This document shows, piece by piece, positions 11,178 to 18,727 of a stretch of 64,000 nucleotides of DNA. The translations under genes and the position numbers were made by a program. The stretch covers positions 62,001 through 126,000 of the forward strand of contig CANGIS010000003.1 of assembly GCA_947454055.1 (NCBI GenBank), read 5' to 3'. Within the stretch, counting starts at the first letter, position 1; the number at the start of each line of letters is the position of its first letter. The notes beneath the pieces are model-generated. The model saw nothing but the letters and a program-made list of their open reading frames with translations. It was not told where the DNA came from and searched no databases. The stretch is from Hyphomicrobiales bacterium. GTDB taxonomy: Bacteria > Pseudomonadota > Alphaproteobacteria > Rhizobiales > Beijerinckiaceae.

Positions 11178-11999
11178 ATGGTAACGGATCGCGATGAAAT
11201 CGCACGAATGTTTGGCCAAATCGCTGTCAATGCGGCGGTTCCGATCATGGGGTTTTTCAATTCCGCAGGGTCGGCGCGTCATAAATCGGATGGCAGTCCG
11301 GTGACGGACGCCGATCTGGCGTCGGAAAAGGTCATTCTGGCGGCTCTGGCGGCCGAGCTTCCGCACATTCCTGTCGTGTCCGAGGAAGAGGCTTCCGAAG
11401 GCATTGTCCGCGACGTCGGCAACCGCTTCATTCTGGTTGATCCTCTCGACGGAACGCGTGAATTTGTTCATCGCCGTAACGAATTTGCCGTCAATATTGG
11501 CCTGATCGACAATGGGGTCGCCGTCGCGGGGGCCATTTATGCCCCTGCCCTTGGCCAACTCTGGATCGGGGGAACGCGGGCCTATTCGCTCAGCCTGATG
11601 CCCGGTGAAAAGCTCGGTGATGCCCGCGACAGCCGCCGCATTGCAACGCGCACCCCGCCGCAAGGCGGATTACACGTCGTGGCCAGCCGTTCCCATCCGG
11701 ATCGCCAGACGGGTGAATTTATTGATCGGCTTGAGGTCGAGGACCGGATTTCCGCCGGATCATCGCTGAAATTTTGCCTCGTGGCCGAGGGGCGGGCGGA
11801 TGTCTATCCCCGCTTCGGGCCGACTATGGAATGGGATGTTGCCGCGGGCGACGCGATTTTGCGGGCAGCCGGCGGCGTGATGGTCGCAGGCGGTGGCGAG
11901 CCGTTTCAATATGCCAAAGCGGGTTTCAAGACCGGCCCGTTTGTGGCCCTCGGTGATCCGAGCCTGCACGGGCGCGTTTTCGGTGCAAATCCGGCTTAA
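11178..11999 (+). CDS. cysQ: 3'(2'),5'-bisphosphate nucleotidase CysQ
   Basis: A 273-residue member of the inositol-monophosphatase superfamily. It removes the 3'-phosphate from PAP/PAPS, protecting sulfate assimilation and recycling. The metal-binding motifs are all present: VVSEEEAS (Glu pair), DPLDGTREF (DPxDGT) and WDVAAGDAIL near the C-terminus (WD-x3-GD). The stop overlaps the convergent sciP stop in a shared TTAA. No sulfate genes are adjacent. Family members can also act on inositol phosphate or fructose-1,6-bisphosphate, but the FVHRRNEFAVNIGLI segment favours CysQ. Confidence 0.9.
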   Translation: MVTDRDEIARMFGQIAVNAAVPIMGFFNSAGSARHKSDGSPVTDADLASEKVILAALAAELPHIPVVSEEEASEGIVRDVGNRFILVDPLDGTREFVHRRNEFAVNIGLIDNGVAVAGAIYAPALGQLWIGGTRAYSLSLMPGEKLGDARDSRRIATRTPPQGGLHVVASRSHPDRQTGEFIDRLEVEDRISAGSSLKFCLVAEGRADVYPRFGPTMEWDVAAGDAILRAAGGVMVAGGGEPFQYAKAGFKTGPFVALGDPSLHGRVFGANPA

Positions 12000-12283
12000 G
12001 AGCCGCGCATATGCCGGTATTGCTGCACGAAAGTGGCTCTTAATCCGCGCGAACCGTGGCGCTCGAGCGAGGCCTGCCATTCGGCCAGCTCGTCGAGGGT
12101 GAGCCGATAACGGGTCGATGCTTCTTCCAGCGTGAGAAGTCCGCCACGAATGGCAGCCACCACTTTCGCTTTGCGACTGGTGACCCAACGCGTTGTGTTC
12201 GAGTCCGGCAGGCTTGAAAGCGTGACAGATTCGCCATCAGGGCCAATGACGCTTGGCGCGTCGGCATAAGCAATCTCAGACAT
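11996..12283 (-). CDS. sciP: SciP-type CtrA inhibitor (DUF1153)
   Basis: A 95-residue DNA-binding protein matching DUF1153. SciP in Caulobacter is a small helix-turn-helix protein that binds CtrA and represses CtrA-activated genes in the cell cycle. The conserved core is RWVTSRKAKVVAAIRGGLLT then LEEASTRYRLTLDELAEWQ (helix-turn-helix) and HGSRGLRATFVQQYR at the end. The length is typical. It converges on cysQ with overlapping stops. Its own upstream region (12284-12547) is shared with the divergent permease gene and holds one GAATC (a GANTC methylation site) at 12361. Presence of SciP implies a CtrA network in this organism. Confidence 0.9.
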   Translation of the reverse strand: MSEIAYADAPSVIGPDGESVTLSSLPDSNTTRWVTSRKAKVVAAIRGGLLTLEEASTRYRLTLDELAEWQASLERHGSRGLRATFVQQYRHMRGS

Positions 12284-12476
12284 AACGCAGCACTCAACGC
12301 AACACAGAACTCACTCACCGACTTCGTCCAGCAGACCGATAAAATTCTGCTACGAAATTCGAATCACACGCAAGAATTGCATAATTTATCGATTTTCACG
12401 ATAGGCCTGCTGTTTAGCGGCCAATAGCCCCTTTGCGGTTTAAAAATTTACGATACGATGGGAACGGGACGATAGC

Positions 12477-12524
12477 TGTTCGGGGGATGCGGAACATATC
12501 GTTGGGGGCAAGGTCGATACGACC
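12477..12524. promoter_or_regulatory. Two inverted dyads before the permease gene
   Basis: In the 264-base gap between sciP and the permease lie TGTTC-N10-GAACA (12477-12496) and a perfect GGTCG-ATA-CGACC dyad (12512-12524), the latter 23 bases before the permease ATG. Either could be an operator for the permease/ligase genes. No regulator gene is adjacent, so this rests on symmetry alone. The rest of the gap shows nothing I can assign. Confidence 0.3.
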
Positions 12525-12547
12525 AAAACGCTAGGGGAATAAGGGCT

Positions 12548-14101
12548 ATGGTTGATAATCCGTATGACGACCACGCGAAAAAGGAGGACATGAATGTTCT
12601 CCATTCAATGGGCTATGCTCAGGAACTTGAGCGCAGCATGAGCGCTTTCTCGAATTTTGCGATTTCGTTTTCCATCATTTGTATTTTGTCGGGCGGCATT
12701 AATTCGCTGGCTCAGGCAACATCGGGCGCAGGCGGCGGTGCGATTGGTATTGGCTGGCTTATCGGTTGCCTCGTTTCGGGTGTCTTCGGCCTTGCAATGG
12801 CGCAAATTGGCTCGGCCTATCCAACGGCGGGCGGCCTTTATCACTGGGGCTCCATTTTGGGCAACCGCTTCACCGGCTGGTTGACCGCGTGGCTTAATCT
12901 TCTCGGTCTCGTGACCGTGCTCGGTGCGATCAATGTCGGCACCTGGTATTTCTTTGCGGGTGCGTTCGGGTTTGATTCCGCCAATTATCAGAACGAAGTG
13001 ATCTTCCTTGTCATCATCACCGGCTTGCAAGCGCTGGTGAACCATTTTGGCATCCGGCTCACGGCGAAATTGACCGATTTGTCCGGCTATCTGATTTTCG
13101 CCACCGCTTTTGCTTTGACGATTGGCTGTTTGATTGCGGCACCGCATTGGGAATTTTCACGTCTGTGGACCTTCACCAATTATTCGGGTCAACCGGCTGA
13201 TGCCTCGGTCTGGCCGCAGTCTGATTCCTTGCTTCGCGTCTTCCTGCTGGGGCTTTTGCTGCCGATCTATACGATCACCGGCTATGATGCGTCGGCCCAC
13301 ACCTCCGAGGAAACCAAACGCGCCGCGCATGCGGTACCTCGCGGGATCATGTCGTCGATCATCTGGTCATCGATTGCGGGCTGGATCATGCTGTGCTCTT
13401 TCGTGCTGGTCCTTCCAAGCATGGATGAAGCCGCGCAACAGGGCTGGAACGTCTTTTTCTGGGCGGTGAATGCCCAGATGAATCCGACCTTCGCAACCGT
13501 CATTTTCGTCGCGATCTTCCTGTCGCAATGGTTGTGCGGCCTTGCAACGGTTACCTCGGCATCCCGTATGATTTTCGCGTTTTCGCGCGATGGCGGATTG
13601 CCGGGTTCAACGGCCCTTGCGTCGGTGAGTAAAACCCATCGCACGCCGGTTGCAGCGATCTGGACCGCTTCGATTTTGTCGGTTCTGTTTGTTGCCATCA
13701 CGTCGGCTCCCGGTGTTTCGATCGGCGGGGCATCGGCCTACACGGTTGTCGTGTCGTGCACGGTGATTTTCTTGTTCCTGTCCTTCACCGTTCCGATCGC
13801 GCTGGGTCTTTTTGCGCACGGCACGTCGAAATGGAGCAAGATGGGTCCATGGGATATGGGGGCTGGCCTGTTCAAGCTGACCGCCGTTCTCTCGATCCTC
13901 GCAATGGCTTTGATCTTCTATATAGGCGTTCAGCCGCCAAACGATCTGGCGCTGAACATCACGTTGGGCTTCCTTGTTTTGACGGCGATCATCTGGTTTG
14001 TGTTTGAAAACCGTCGCTTCAAGGGTCCGCCCATCGGGGATGTGATTGCCAAACGCCAGGCCGAGATTGCGGCGGCGGAAGCGGCAGTCGGCGAGCGCTG
14101 A
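12548..14101 (+). CDS. APC-family amino acid/amine permease
   Basis: A 517-residue integral membrane protein with about 12 hydrophobic segments. The start MVDNPYDDH... is hydrophilic, followed by the APC signature FSNFAISFSIICILSGGINS and YPTAGGLYHWGSILGNRF. IYTITGYDASAHTSEETKRAA in the middle marks the GABA/amino-acid-choline subgroup. It probably imports an amino acid, polyamine or amino alcohol across the inner membrane by cation symport. It is separated from the glutamine-synthetase-like gene by a strong hairpin, so that gene may be partly independent. The neighbours suggest an amine substrate. Confidence 0.87.
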   Translation: MVDNPYDDHAKKEDMNVLHSMGYAQELERSMSAFSNFAISFSIICILSGGINSLAQATSGAGGGAIGIGWLIGCLVSGVFGLAMAQIGSAYPTAGGLYHWGSILGNRFTGWLTAWLNLLGLVTVLGAINVGTWYFFAGAFGFDSANYQNEVIFLVIITGLQALVNHFGIRLTAKLTDLSGYLIFATAFALTIGCLIAAPHWEFSRLWTFTNYSGQPADASVWPQSDSLLRVFLLGLLLPIYTITGYDASAHTSEETKRAAHAVPRGIMSSIIWSSIAGWIMLCSFVLVLPSMDEAAQQGWNVFFWAVNAQMNPTFATVIFVAIFLSQWLCGLATVTSASRMIFAFSRDGGLPGSTALASVSKTHRTPVAAIWTASILSVLFVAITSAPGVSIGGASAYTVVVSCTVIFLFLSFTVPIALGLFAHGTSKWSKMGPWDMGAGLFKLTAVLSILAMALIFYIGVQPPNDLALNITLGFLVLTAIIWFVFENRRFKGPPIGDVIAKRQAEIAAAEAAVGER

Positions 14102-14125
14102 GCCACTTCACACTTGCATGAAACC

Positions 14126-14168
14126 GTGGTCGCGGGTTTGATAGCCCGCGACCACCTCTATTTTTTGA
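14126..14168 (+). terminator. Rho-independent terminator after the permease gene
   Basis: An 11-bp perfect stem GTGGTCGCGGG / CCCGCGACCAC (14126-14136 with 14145-14155), an 8-base loop and then CTCTATTTTTT. This is a textbook intrinsic terminator, 25 bases after the permease stop and about 20 bases before the next ATG. It may end the permease message or act as an attenuator for the ligase gene downstream. Confidence 0.85.
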
Positions 14169-14186
14169 ATCGGTAAAGTAAGCATC

Positions 14187-15560
14187 ATGACCTCGACTCC
14201 CGCCAAATTCACTGCCGCTGATGCGCTCGCTTATGTGCGTAGCCGCGATCTGCCTTATGTCCGCCTCGGTGTTTTCGACATCGACGGCATTTTCCGCGGC
14301 AAATATGTCAATCGCGACAAGTTCGAAAGCTCGCTTGAAAAGGGCCTTGGCTTTTGTGACGTGGTTGTAGGCTGGGATTCAAACGATCAGCTCTATGACA
14401 ATGTGAAGGTGACGGGGTGGCACACAGGCTATCCGGACGCCGCTGTGCGCATGGTGCCCGATACGATGCGGCTGATCCCGTTCGAGGATGACCTGCCACT
14501 CTTCATCTGCGAATTTGATGGAAAATGGGAAGAGGTTTGTCCGCGCGGCACGCTGCGTCGGGTATTGAAGCGCGCCGCCGATATGGGTTTCCATGTCAGC
14601 GCGGCCGCCGAATTCGAGTTCTTCCTGTTCGAGGAAACGCCCCATTCGGTGCGCGAGAAAAACTACAAAGATCTCAAAAACATCACGCCGGGCTTTTTCG
14701 GCTATTCGATGCTGAGAAGCTCCGTGCATGCCGATTTCTACCGCGATTTGCTGGATCTTGGCCGCAAGATGAATTTCGAGATCGAGGGTCTGCATACCGA
14801 GACAGGCCCCGGCGTGTTGGAAGCAGCCATCAAGGTCGATAGCGCGCTGTCAGCCGCGGACAAGGCCGCTTTGTTTAAAACCTACACCAAAGTCTTGGCG
14901 CAAAAGCGTGGCTGGATGGCGTCCTTTATGGCAAAAAGCTCGCCGAATTGGCCGGGCCAATCAGGCCATCTCCACCTCTCCTTGCAAGACATCAAGACGG
15001 GAAAAGGCGTGTTCTACGATAAGGACAAAGCCCATTCGATGTCCGATACCATGCGCTGGTTTGTCGGCGGCCAACAGGCTTTGATGCCGGAAGTGCTGGC
15101 GATGGTGGCCTCCACCGTCAATTCCTATTCGCGTCTCATTCCGGGCTTCTGGGCGCCAACCGACTCGGCCTGGGCGGTCGATAACCGCACCACGGCATTG
15201 CGCGTCATCGAGGGATCGGAAAAATCGCAGCGCGTCGAATATCGCGTTGCTGCCGCCGATATTAACCCCTATCTCGCGCTTGCCGCCGCCATTGGTTCGG
15301 GCCTTTGGGGGATCGAAAATAAAATCGAGCCGGGCGAGCCGCAGACGGGCAATGCCTACGAGGCCAAGTTGCCGAAAAACCGTGCTTTGCCGCGCACGCT
15401 TTGGGAAGCTGCCCAAAAGCTGAAAGGCTCAAAGCCGGCGCGCTCCCTGTTTGGCGACGCCTTTGTCGACCATTTTGCGGCCAGCCGCGAATGGGAAGAA
15501 CGCGAATTCCGCCGCGCGATTACCGATTGGGAATTGCAGCGTTATTTCGAGATTATTTGA
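14187..15560 (+). CDS. Glutamine-synthetase-family gamma-glutamyl-amine ligase
   Basis: A 457-residue protein of the glutamine synthetase fold, of the type used for gamma-glutamylation of amines (PuuA/IpuC/GlnA4-like) rather than ammonia assimilation. The N-terminal beta-grasp part has VRLGVFDIDGIFRGKYVNRD. The catalytic part has AAAEFEFFLFEET (metal Glu), HTETGPGVLEAA, GQSGHLHLSL (His) and VEYRVAAADINPYL (Arg/Glu). No adenylylation-site tyrosine motif of GlnA is seen. It lies upstream of an aldehyde and an alcohol dehydrogenase, so the amine probably carries an alcohol or second amine that is oxidised after glutamylation. The exact substrate is unknown. Confidence 0.85.
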   Translation: MTSTPAKFTAADALAYVRSRDLPYVRLGVFDIDGIFRGKYVNRDKFESSLEKGLGFCDVVVGWDSNDQLYDNVKVTGWHTGYPDAAVRMVPDTMRLIPFEDDLPLFICEFDGKWEEVCPRGTLRRVLKRAADMGFHVSAAAEFEFFLFEETPHSVREKNYKDLKNITPGFFGYSMLRSSVHADFYRDLLDLGRKMNFEIEGLHTETGPGVLEAAIKVDSALSAADKAALFKTYTKVLAQKRGWMASFMAKSSPNWPGQSGHLHLSLQDIKTGKGVFYDKDKAHSMSDTMRWFVGGQQALMPEVLAMVASTVNSYSRLIPGFWAPTDSAWAVDNRTTALRVIEGSEKSQRVEYRVAAADINPYLALAAAIGSGLWGIENKIEPGEPQTGNAYEAKLPKNRALPRTLWEAAQKLKGSKPARSLFGDAFVDHFAASREWEEREFRRAITDWELQRYFEII

Positions 15561-15657
15561 GGTTAGGGGCTAGGGTGAAGGGTGTAGGGGGTAGGATTTT
15601 TTCCACCTTCGAACCCCAAAACGCCCTACGCCCTAAACCCTACACCCTATTCTTACC
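15561..15657. repeat. GTAGGG-type inverted repeat element without a gene
   Basis: Directly after the ligase stop is a G-rich arm (15561-15595) with five G-runs spaced by three to four bases. After 25 bases comes a C-rich arm (15621-15657). Bases 15571-15595 match the reverse complement of 15625-15649 at 22 of 25 positions. Both arms consist of degenerate 7-mers of the form GTAGGGY and could form G-quadruplexes on opposite strands. The same 7-mers recur around the four-helix-bundle gene at 17.06-17.55 kb. No gene lies between the arms. The aldehyde dehydrogenase ATG follows at 15671. Confidence 0.8.
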
Positions 15658-15670
15658 CGAGAACTCAACC

Positions 15671-17053
15671 ATGACCGACATCGTATGCATCTCCCCCATT
15701 GACGGCCACGAAGTAGCGCGTCGCCCATCTGCGACACCAGCCGCCATCGAGGCGACGTTGAAAGAAGCGCGTGCGGCGCAAAAAATCTGGGCGAAGGTTC
15801 CGCTTGCCGAGCGCATGGCGAAGCTGACGGCCTTTGTCGATGCCATGCTCACCATGAATCAGGAAGTGGTGCCGGAAATCGCGCAGCAAATGGGCCGGCC
15901 GGTGAAATGGGGCGGCGAGTTTCGCGGCTTCGAGGAACGCGCCCGCCACATGATCAGCATTGCGCCGGAAGCCCTGGCACCCATCGTGCCGGCCAAGAAA
16001 GCGGGCCTTACCCGCTATATCGAGAAGACGCCCTTAGGCGTGGTGCTCGTTGTGGCGCCGTGGAATTATCCTTATCTTACGGCGGTCAATTCGGTCGTGC
16101 CTGCGCTGATGGCGGGCAATGCCGTGATCTTGAAAGCGGCGGCACAGACGCTGCTTGCGGGCGAGCGTTTTGCCAAGGCGATGGAAGCAGCCCATTTACC
16201 GAAGGGGCTCTTCACCAATCTCGTCCTGACCCACGACGATACCTCGAAAATTCTGTCCTCCGGTTCCGTCGATCACTGCAATTTCACCGGCTCGGTTGCG
16301 GGCGGACGCGCCATCGAGAAGGCGGCGGCAGGAACCTTTACCACGCTGGGCTTGGAGCTTGGCGGCAAAGATCCGGCCTATGTGCGGGCCGATGCCAATC
16401 TCGACCACGCCGTTGAAAATCTGGTTGATGGTGCCTTCTTTAATTCGGGGCAGTGCTGCTGCGGCATCGAGCGCATTTATGTCCATGAGAGCCTTTATGA
16501 CCGTTTCGTCGAAGGCTTTGTGGCGCTCACCAAAACCTACACGCTTGGCAATCCGCTGGACGAGACGACCACGCTCGGGCCAATGGCCACCGCCAAGGGT
16601 GCGGAAGTTGTGCGGGCTCAGGTTCGCGAAGCTGTTGCCAAGGGCGCGAAAGCCCATATCGATGCGGCCCTTTTCCCTCTGGACAAGGGAACCGGCACCT
16701 ATCTGATGCCGCAGGTGCTCACCCATGTTGATCACTCAATGAGCCTGATGGTGGAAGAGAATTTCGGCCCCGTGGTCGGCATCATGAAGGTGAAGGATGA
16801 TGCGGAGGCTGTCCGGCTGATGAATGACAGCCCCTATGGACTGACCGCAGCCATCTGGACGCAGGATGAAGCCGCCGCAGCGTCCATCGGCCATGAGATC
16901 GAGACGGGCACCGTGTTCATGAACCGCTGCGATTATCTCGATCCGGCGCTCGCCTGGACCGGCGTGAAAGACACCGGCCGCGGCGTCAGCCTTTCCGAGA
17001 TCGGCTACGACATGTTAACGCGGGCCAAGAGCTATCATTTACGGACGATATAG
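15671..17053 (+). CDS. Aldehyde dehydrogenase family protein
   Basis: The frame is open further upstream through the repeat and into the ligase gene, but the domain begins at ATG 15671, giving 460 residues. NAD(P)-dependent oxidation of an aldehyde to an acid. Motifs: APWNYPYLTAVNSV (cofactor-binding strand), TGSVAGGRAIEK, LELGGKDPAYV (general-base Glu) and NSGQCCCGIERI with the likely nucleophile Cys263. EENFGPVVGIMKV occurs near the C-terminus. It sits between a gamma-glutamyl-amine ligase and an Fe-alcohol dehydrogenase, so the substrate is probably a gamma-glutamylated amino aldehyde. That is context, not proof. Confidence 0.9.
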   Translation: MTDIVCISPIDGHEVARRPSATPAAIEATLKEARAAQKIWAKVPLAERMAKLTAFVDAMLTMNQEVVPEIAQQMGRPVKWGGEFRGFEERARHMISIAPEALAPIVPAKKAGLTRYIEKTPLGVVLVVAPWNYPYLTAVNSVVPALMAGNAVILKAAAQTLLAGERFAKAMEAAHLPKGLFTNLVLTHDDTSKILSSGSVDHCNFTGSVAGGRAIEKAAAGTFTTLGLELGGKDPAYVRADANLDHAVENLVDGAFFNSGQCCCGIERIYVHESLYDRFVEGFVALTKTYTLGNPLDETTTLGPMATAKGAEVVRAQVREAVAKGAKAHIDAALFPLDKGTGTYLMPQVLTHVDHSMSLMVEENFGPVVGIMKVKDDAEAVRLMNDSPYGLTAAIWTQDEAAAASIGHEIETGTVFMNRCDYLDPALAWTGVKDTGRGVSLSEIGYDMLTRAKSYHLRTI

Positions 17054-17058
17054 TGGTT

Positions 17059-17095
17059 TGGGGTGTAGGGCGTAGGGCGTAGGGCGTGAGGGGTA
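17059..17095 (+). repeat. G-rich GTAGGGY repeat, left arm of the four-helix-bundle cassette
   Basis: Starting six bases after the aldehyde dehydrogenase stop, GGGG-TGTA-GGG-CGTA-GGG-CGTA-GGG-CG gives four G-runs with four-base loops, a canonical G-quadruplex pattern on the + strand. The unit is the 7-mer GTAGGGC. It is the mirror of the C-rich arm at 17520-17550 and of the same type as the pair at 15561-15657. Confidence 0.85.
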
Positions 17096-17140
17096 TGAGA
17101 GTTAGAAAAACCTTCGTTCAAATGGGAGTTCAACAATTCC

Positions 17141-17519
17141 ATGCCTGGCGCTCAATCCTATCGCGACTTAAAAGTGTGGCAAAGTTCCATGACGCTTGTG
17201 GAAGGTTGCTATCGGTTAACTCAAGGTTTTCCAAAAGAGGAGGTTTACGGCTTGTTATCGCAATTGCGCCGCGCCGCTGTTTCGATTCCGGCCAACATCG
17301 CCGAAGGATATGGTCGCGGAAGTCGTCCGACTTATTTGCATTTTTTTGAAAATTGCCCAAGGTTCTCTGAAAGAGTTAGAAACCCATCTTTTGCTAAGCC
17401 ACCGCTTAGGGTTTGTTTCAAACCTTTTATCAGACCCCTTGCTTGACCAATTCGATCAACTCGGACGAATGCTGGGAACAATGATCCGAAAATTTGATGC
17501 GGAAGCCAAAATAGGCTGA
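17141..17519 (+). pseudogene. Four-helix-bundle (23S rRNA IVS / bAvd-like) protein, frameshifted
   Basis: The N-terminal part (from ATG 17141, GGAG ribosome site) reads RDLKVWQSSMTLVEGCYRLT, FPKEEVYGLLSQLRRAAVSI, PANIAEGYGRG. This is the signature of the four-helix-bundle family found in 23S rRNA intervening sequences and in Avd accessory proteins of diversity-generating retroelements. At a run of seven T (17341-17347) the frame shifts; the next frame continues with FLKIAQGSLKELETHLLLSHR to a stop at 17517. With six T a normal protein of about 125 residues would result. The gene is visibly richer in A+T than its neighbours and is flanked by GTAGGGY repeats. No reverse transcriptase or variable repeat is nearby. 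It may be decayed, a sequencing error, or expressed by slippage. Confidence 0.85.
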
Positions 17520-17550
17520 CACCCTACACCCTACACCCTAATCCCTATTA
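17520..17550 (-). repeat. C-rich CCCTAC repeat, right arm of the four-helix-bundle cassette
   Basis: Begins at the base after the four-helix-bundle stop: CACCCTACACCCTACACCCTA followed by a degenerate copy. The reverse complement (GTAGGGT units) matches the left arm at 17059-17095 at 16 of 17 positions over its best stretch. It ends 10 bases before the alcohol dehydrogenase ATG, so it also forms part of that gene's leader. Confidence 0.85.
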
Positions 17551-17560
17551 AGAGTATCCC

Positions 17561-18724
17561 ATGACCCAATCTCCAACGGCCAACTGGAACTACCCAACCA
17601 CGATCAAATTCGGCGCAGGCCGCATCAAGGAGCTGGCGCAGATTTGCGTTGATCTCGGCTTCAAAAAGCCTTTGCTCGTTACCGATCCGTTTCTCGCCAC
17701 CCAGAAAATGACGCTCGATGCGGTCGCAGCGCTCAAAGCGGCGGGCCTTGGTGTGGCGATATTCTCCGACATCAAGCCCAATCCGGTCGACAGCAATATC
17801 GAGGCGGGCCTCAAAGTGTTGAAGGCCGGTGGCCATGACAGCGTCATCGCGTTTGGCGGCGGTTCAGGCCTAGATGCGGGCAAGGTCATCGCCTTCATGG
17901 CGGGCCAGACGCGCCCGATGTGGGATTTCGAGGACATCGGCGATTGGTGGACGCGCGCCGATCCGGCAGGCATTTTTCCGGTCATTGCGGTGCCGACAAC
18001 GGCCGGCACGGGCTCGGAAGTCGGTCGTGCGGGCGTGATTACGCAGGAATCGACGCATACGAAAAAAGTGATTTTCCATCCCTTGATGATGCCGAAGGTC
18101 ACGATCTGCGATCCCGAACTCACCGTCGGCATGCCGGCTAAAATCACGGTCGGCACGGGCATGGATGCGCTGGCCCATTGTCTGGAAGCCTATTGCTCGC
18201 CCTTCTACCACCCGATGGGGGAAGGCATTGCGGTTGAGGGTATTCGCCTCGTGAAGGAAAATCTCGTTCGTGCCTTCAAAGACGGCCACGATCTGGAAGC
18301 GCGCGCGCATATGATGTCGGCGGCCGCCATGGGGGCCACCGCGTTCCAGAAGGGGCTCGGTGCCATCCACGCGCTGTCCCATCCGGTCGGCGCTTTGCAC
18401 GATACCCATCACGGTATGACCAATGCGGTCTTTATGCCTTATGTTCTGGTGTTCAACCGCGCAGCGATTGAGGCCAAAATCCAGCGCCTTGCCGCCTTTA
18501 TCGGGTTGGAACCAAGTTTTGACGCCTTCCTTGCCTGGGTGCTCGATTTGAGAAAGCAGCTCAACGTGCCCCATACGCTGAAGGAATTCGGCGTTGAACT
18601 GACCAACCTCGATCTCATGTCGAAAATGGCGCCGGAAGATCCAACAGCGGGCGGCAATCCCGTTCCGTTGACGGAAGCCGCTGCCCGTACGCTCTTCGAA
18701 AAGGCCTATAGCGGCCAGCTTTAA
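17561..18724 (+). CDS. Iron-containing alcohol dehydrogenase
   Basis: A 387-residue group III (Fe-ADH) enzyme, reversibly oxidising an alcohol with NAD(P). The N-terminal Rossmann-like half has FGGGSGLDAGK (GGGS-x2-D cofactor motif) and VPTTAGTGSEV. Metal ligands are visible in VGTGMDALAHCLEAY (Asp, His), AIHALSHPVGA (His) and HDTHHGMTNAVFMP (His). The length is typical. It lies after the gamma-glutamyl-amine ligase and aldehyde dehydrogenase, suggesting stepwise alcohol to aldehyde to acid oxidation of a glutamylated amino alcohol. The ribosome site AAGAG lies partly in the repeat-derived leader. Confidence 0.9.
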   Translation: MTQSPTANWNYPTTIKFGAGRIKELAQICVDLGFKKPLLVTDPFLATQKMTLDAVAALKAAGLGVAIFSDIKPNPVDSNIEAGLKVLKAGGHDSVIAFGGGSGLDAGKVIAFMAGQTRPMWDFEDIGDWWTRADPAGIFPVIAVPTTAGTGSEVGRAGVITQESTHTKKVIFHPLMMPKVTICDPELTVGMPAKITVGTGMDALAHCLEAYCSPFYHPMGEGIAVEGIRLVKENLVRAFKDGHDLEARAHMMSAAAMGATAFQKGLGAIHALSHPVGALHDTHHGMTNAVFMPYVLVFNRAAIEAKIQRLAAFIGLEPSFDAFLAWVLDLRKQLNVPHTLKEFGVELTNLDLMSKMAPEDPTAGGNPVPLTEAAARTLFEKAYSGQL

Positions 18725-18727
18725 GCC

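Noticed and set aside
17141-17519. Diversity-generating retroelement
   Set aside because: Only the Avd-like four-helix-bundle family is present; no reverse transcriptase, template repeat or variable-repeat target was found in the window.
15561-17550. CRISPR array
   Set aside because: The repeats are 7-mers in tandem without spacers and are arranged as inverted arms; no cas gene is present.
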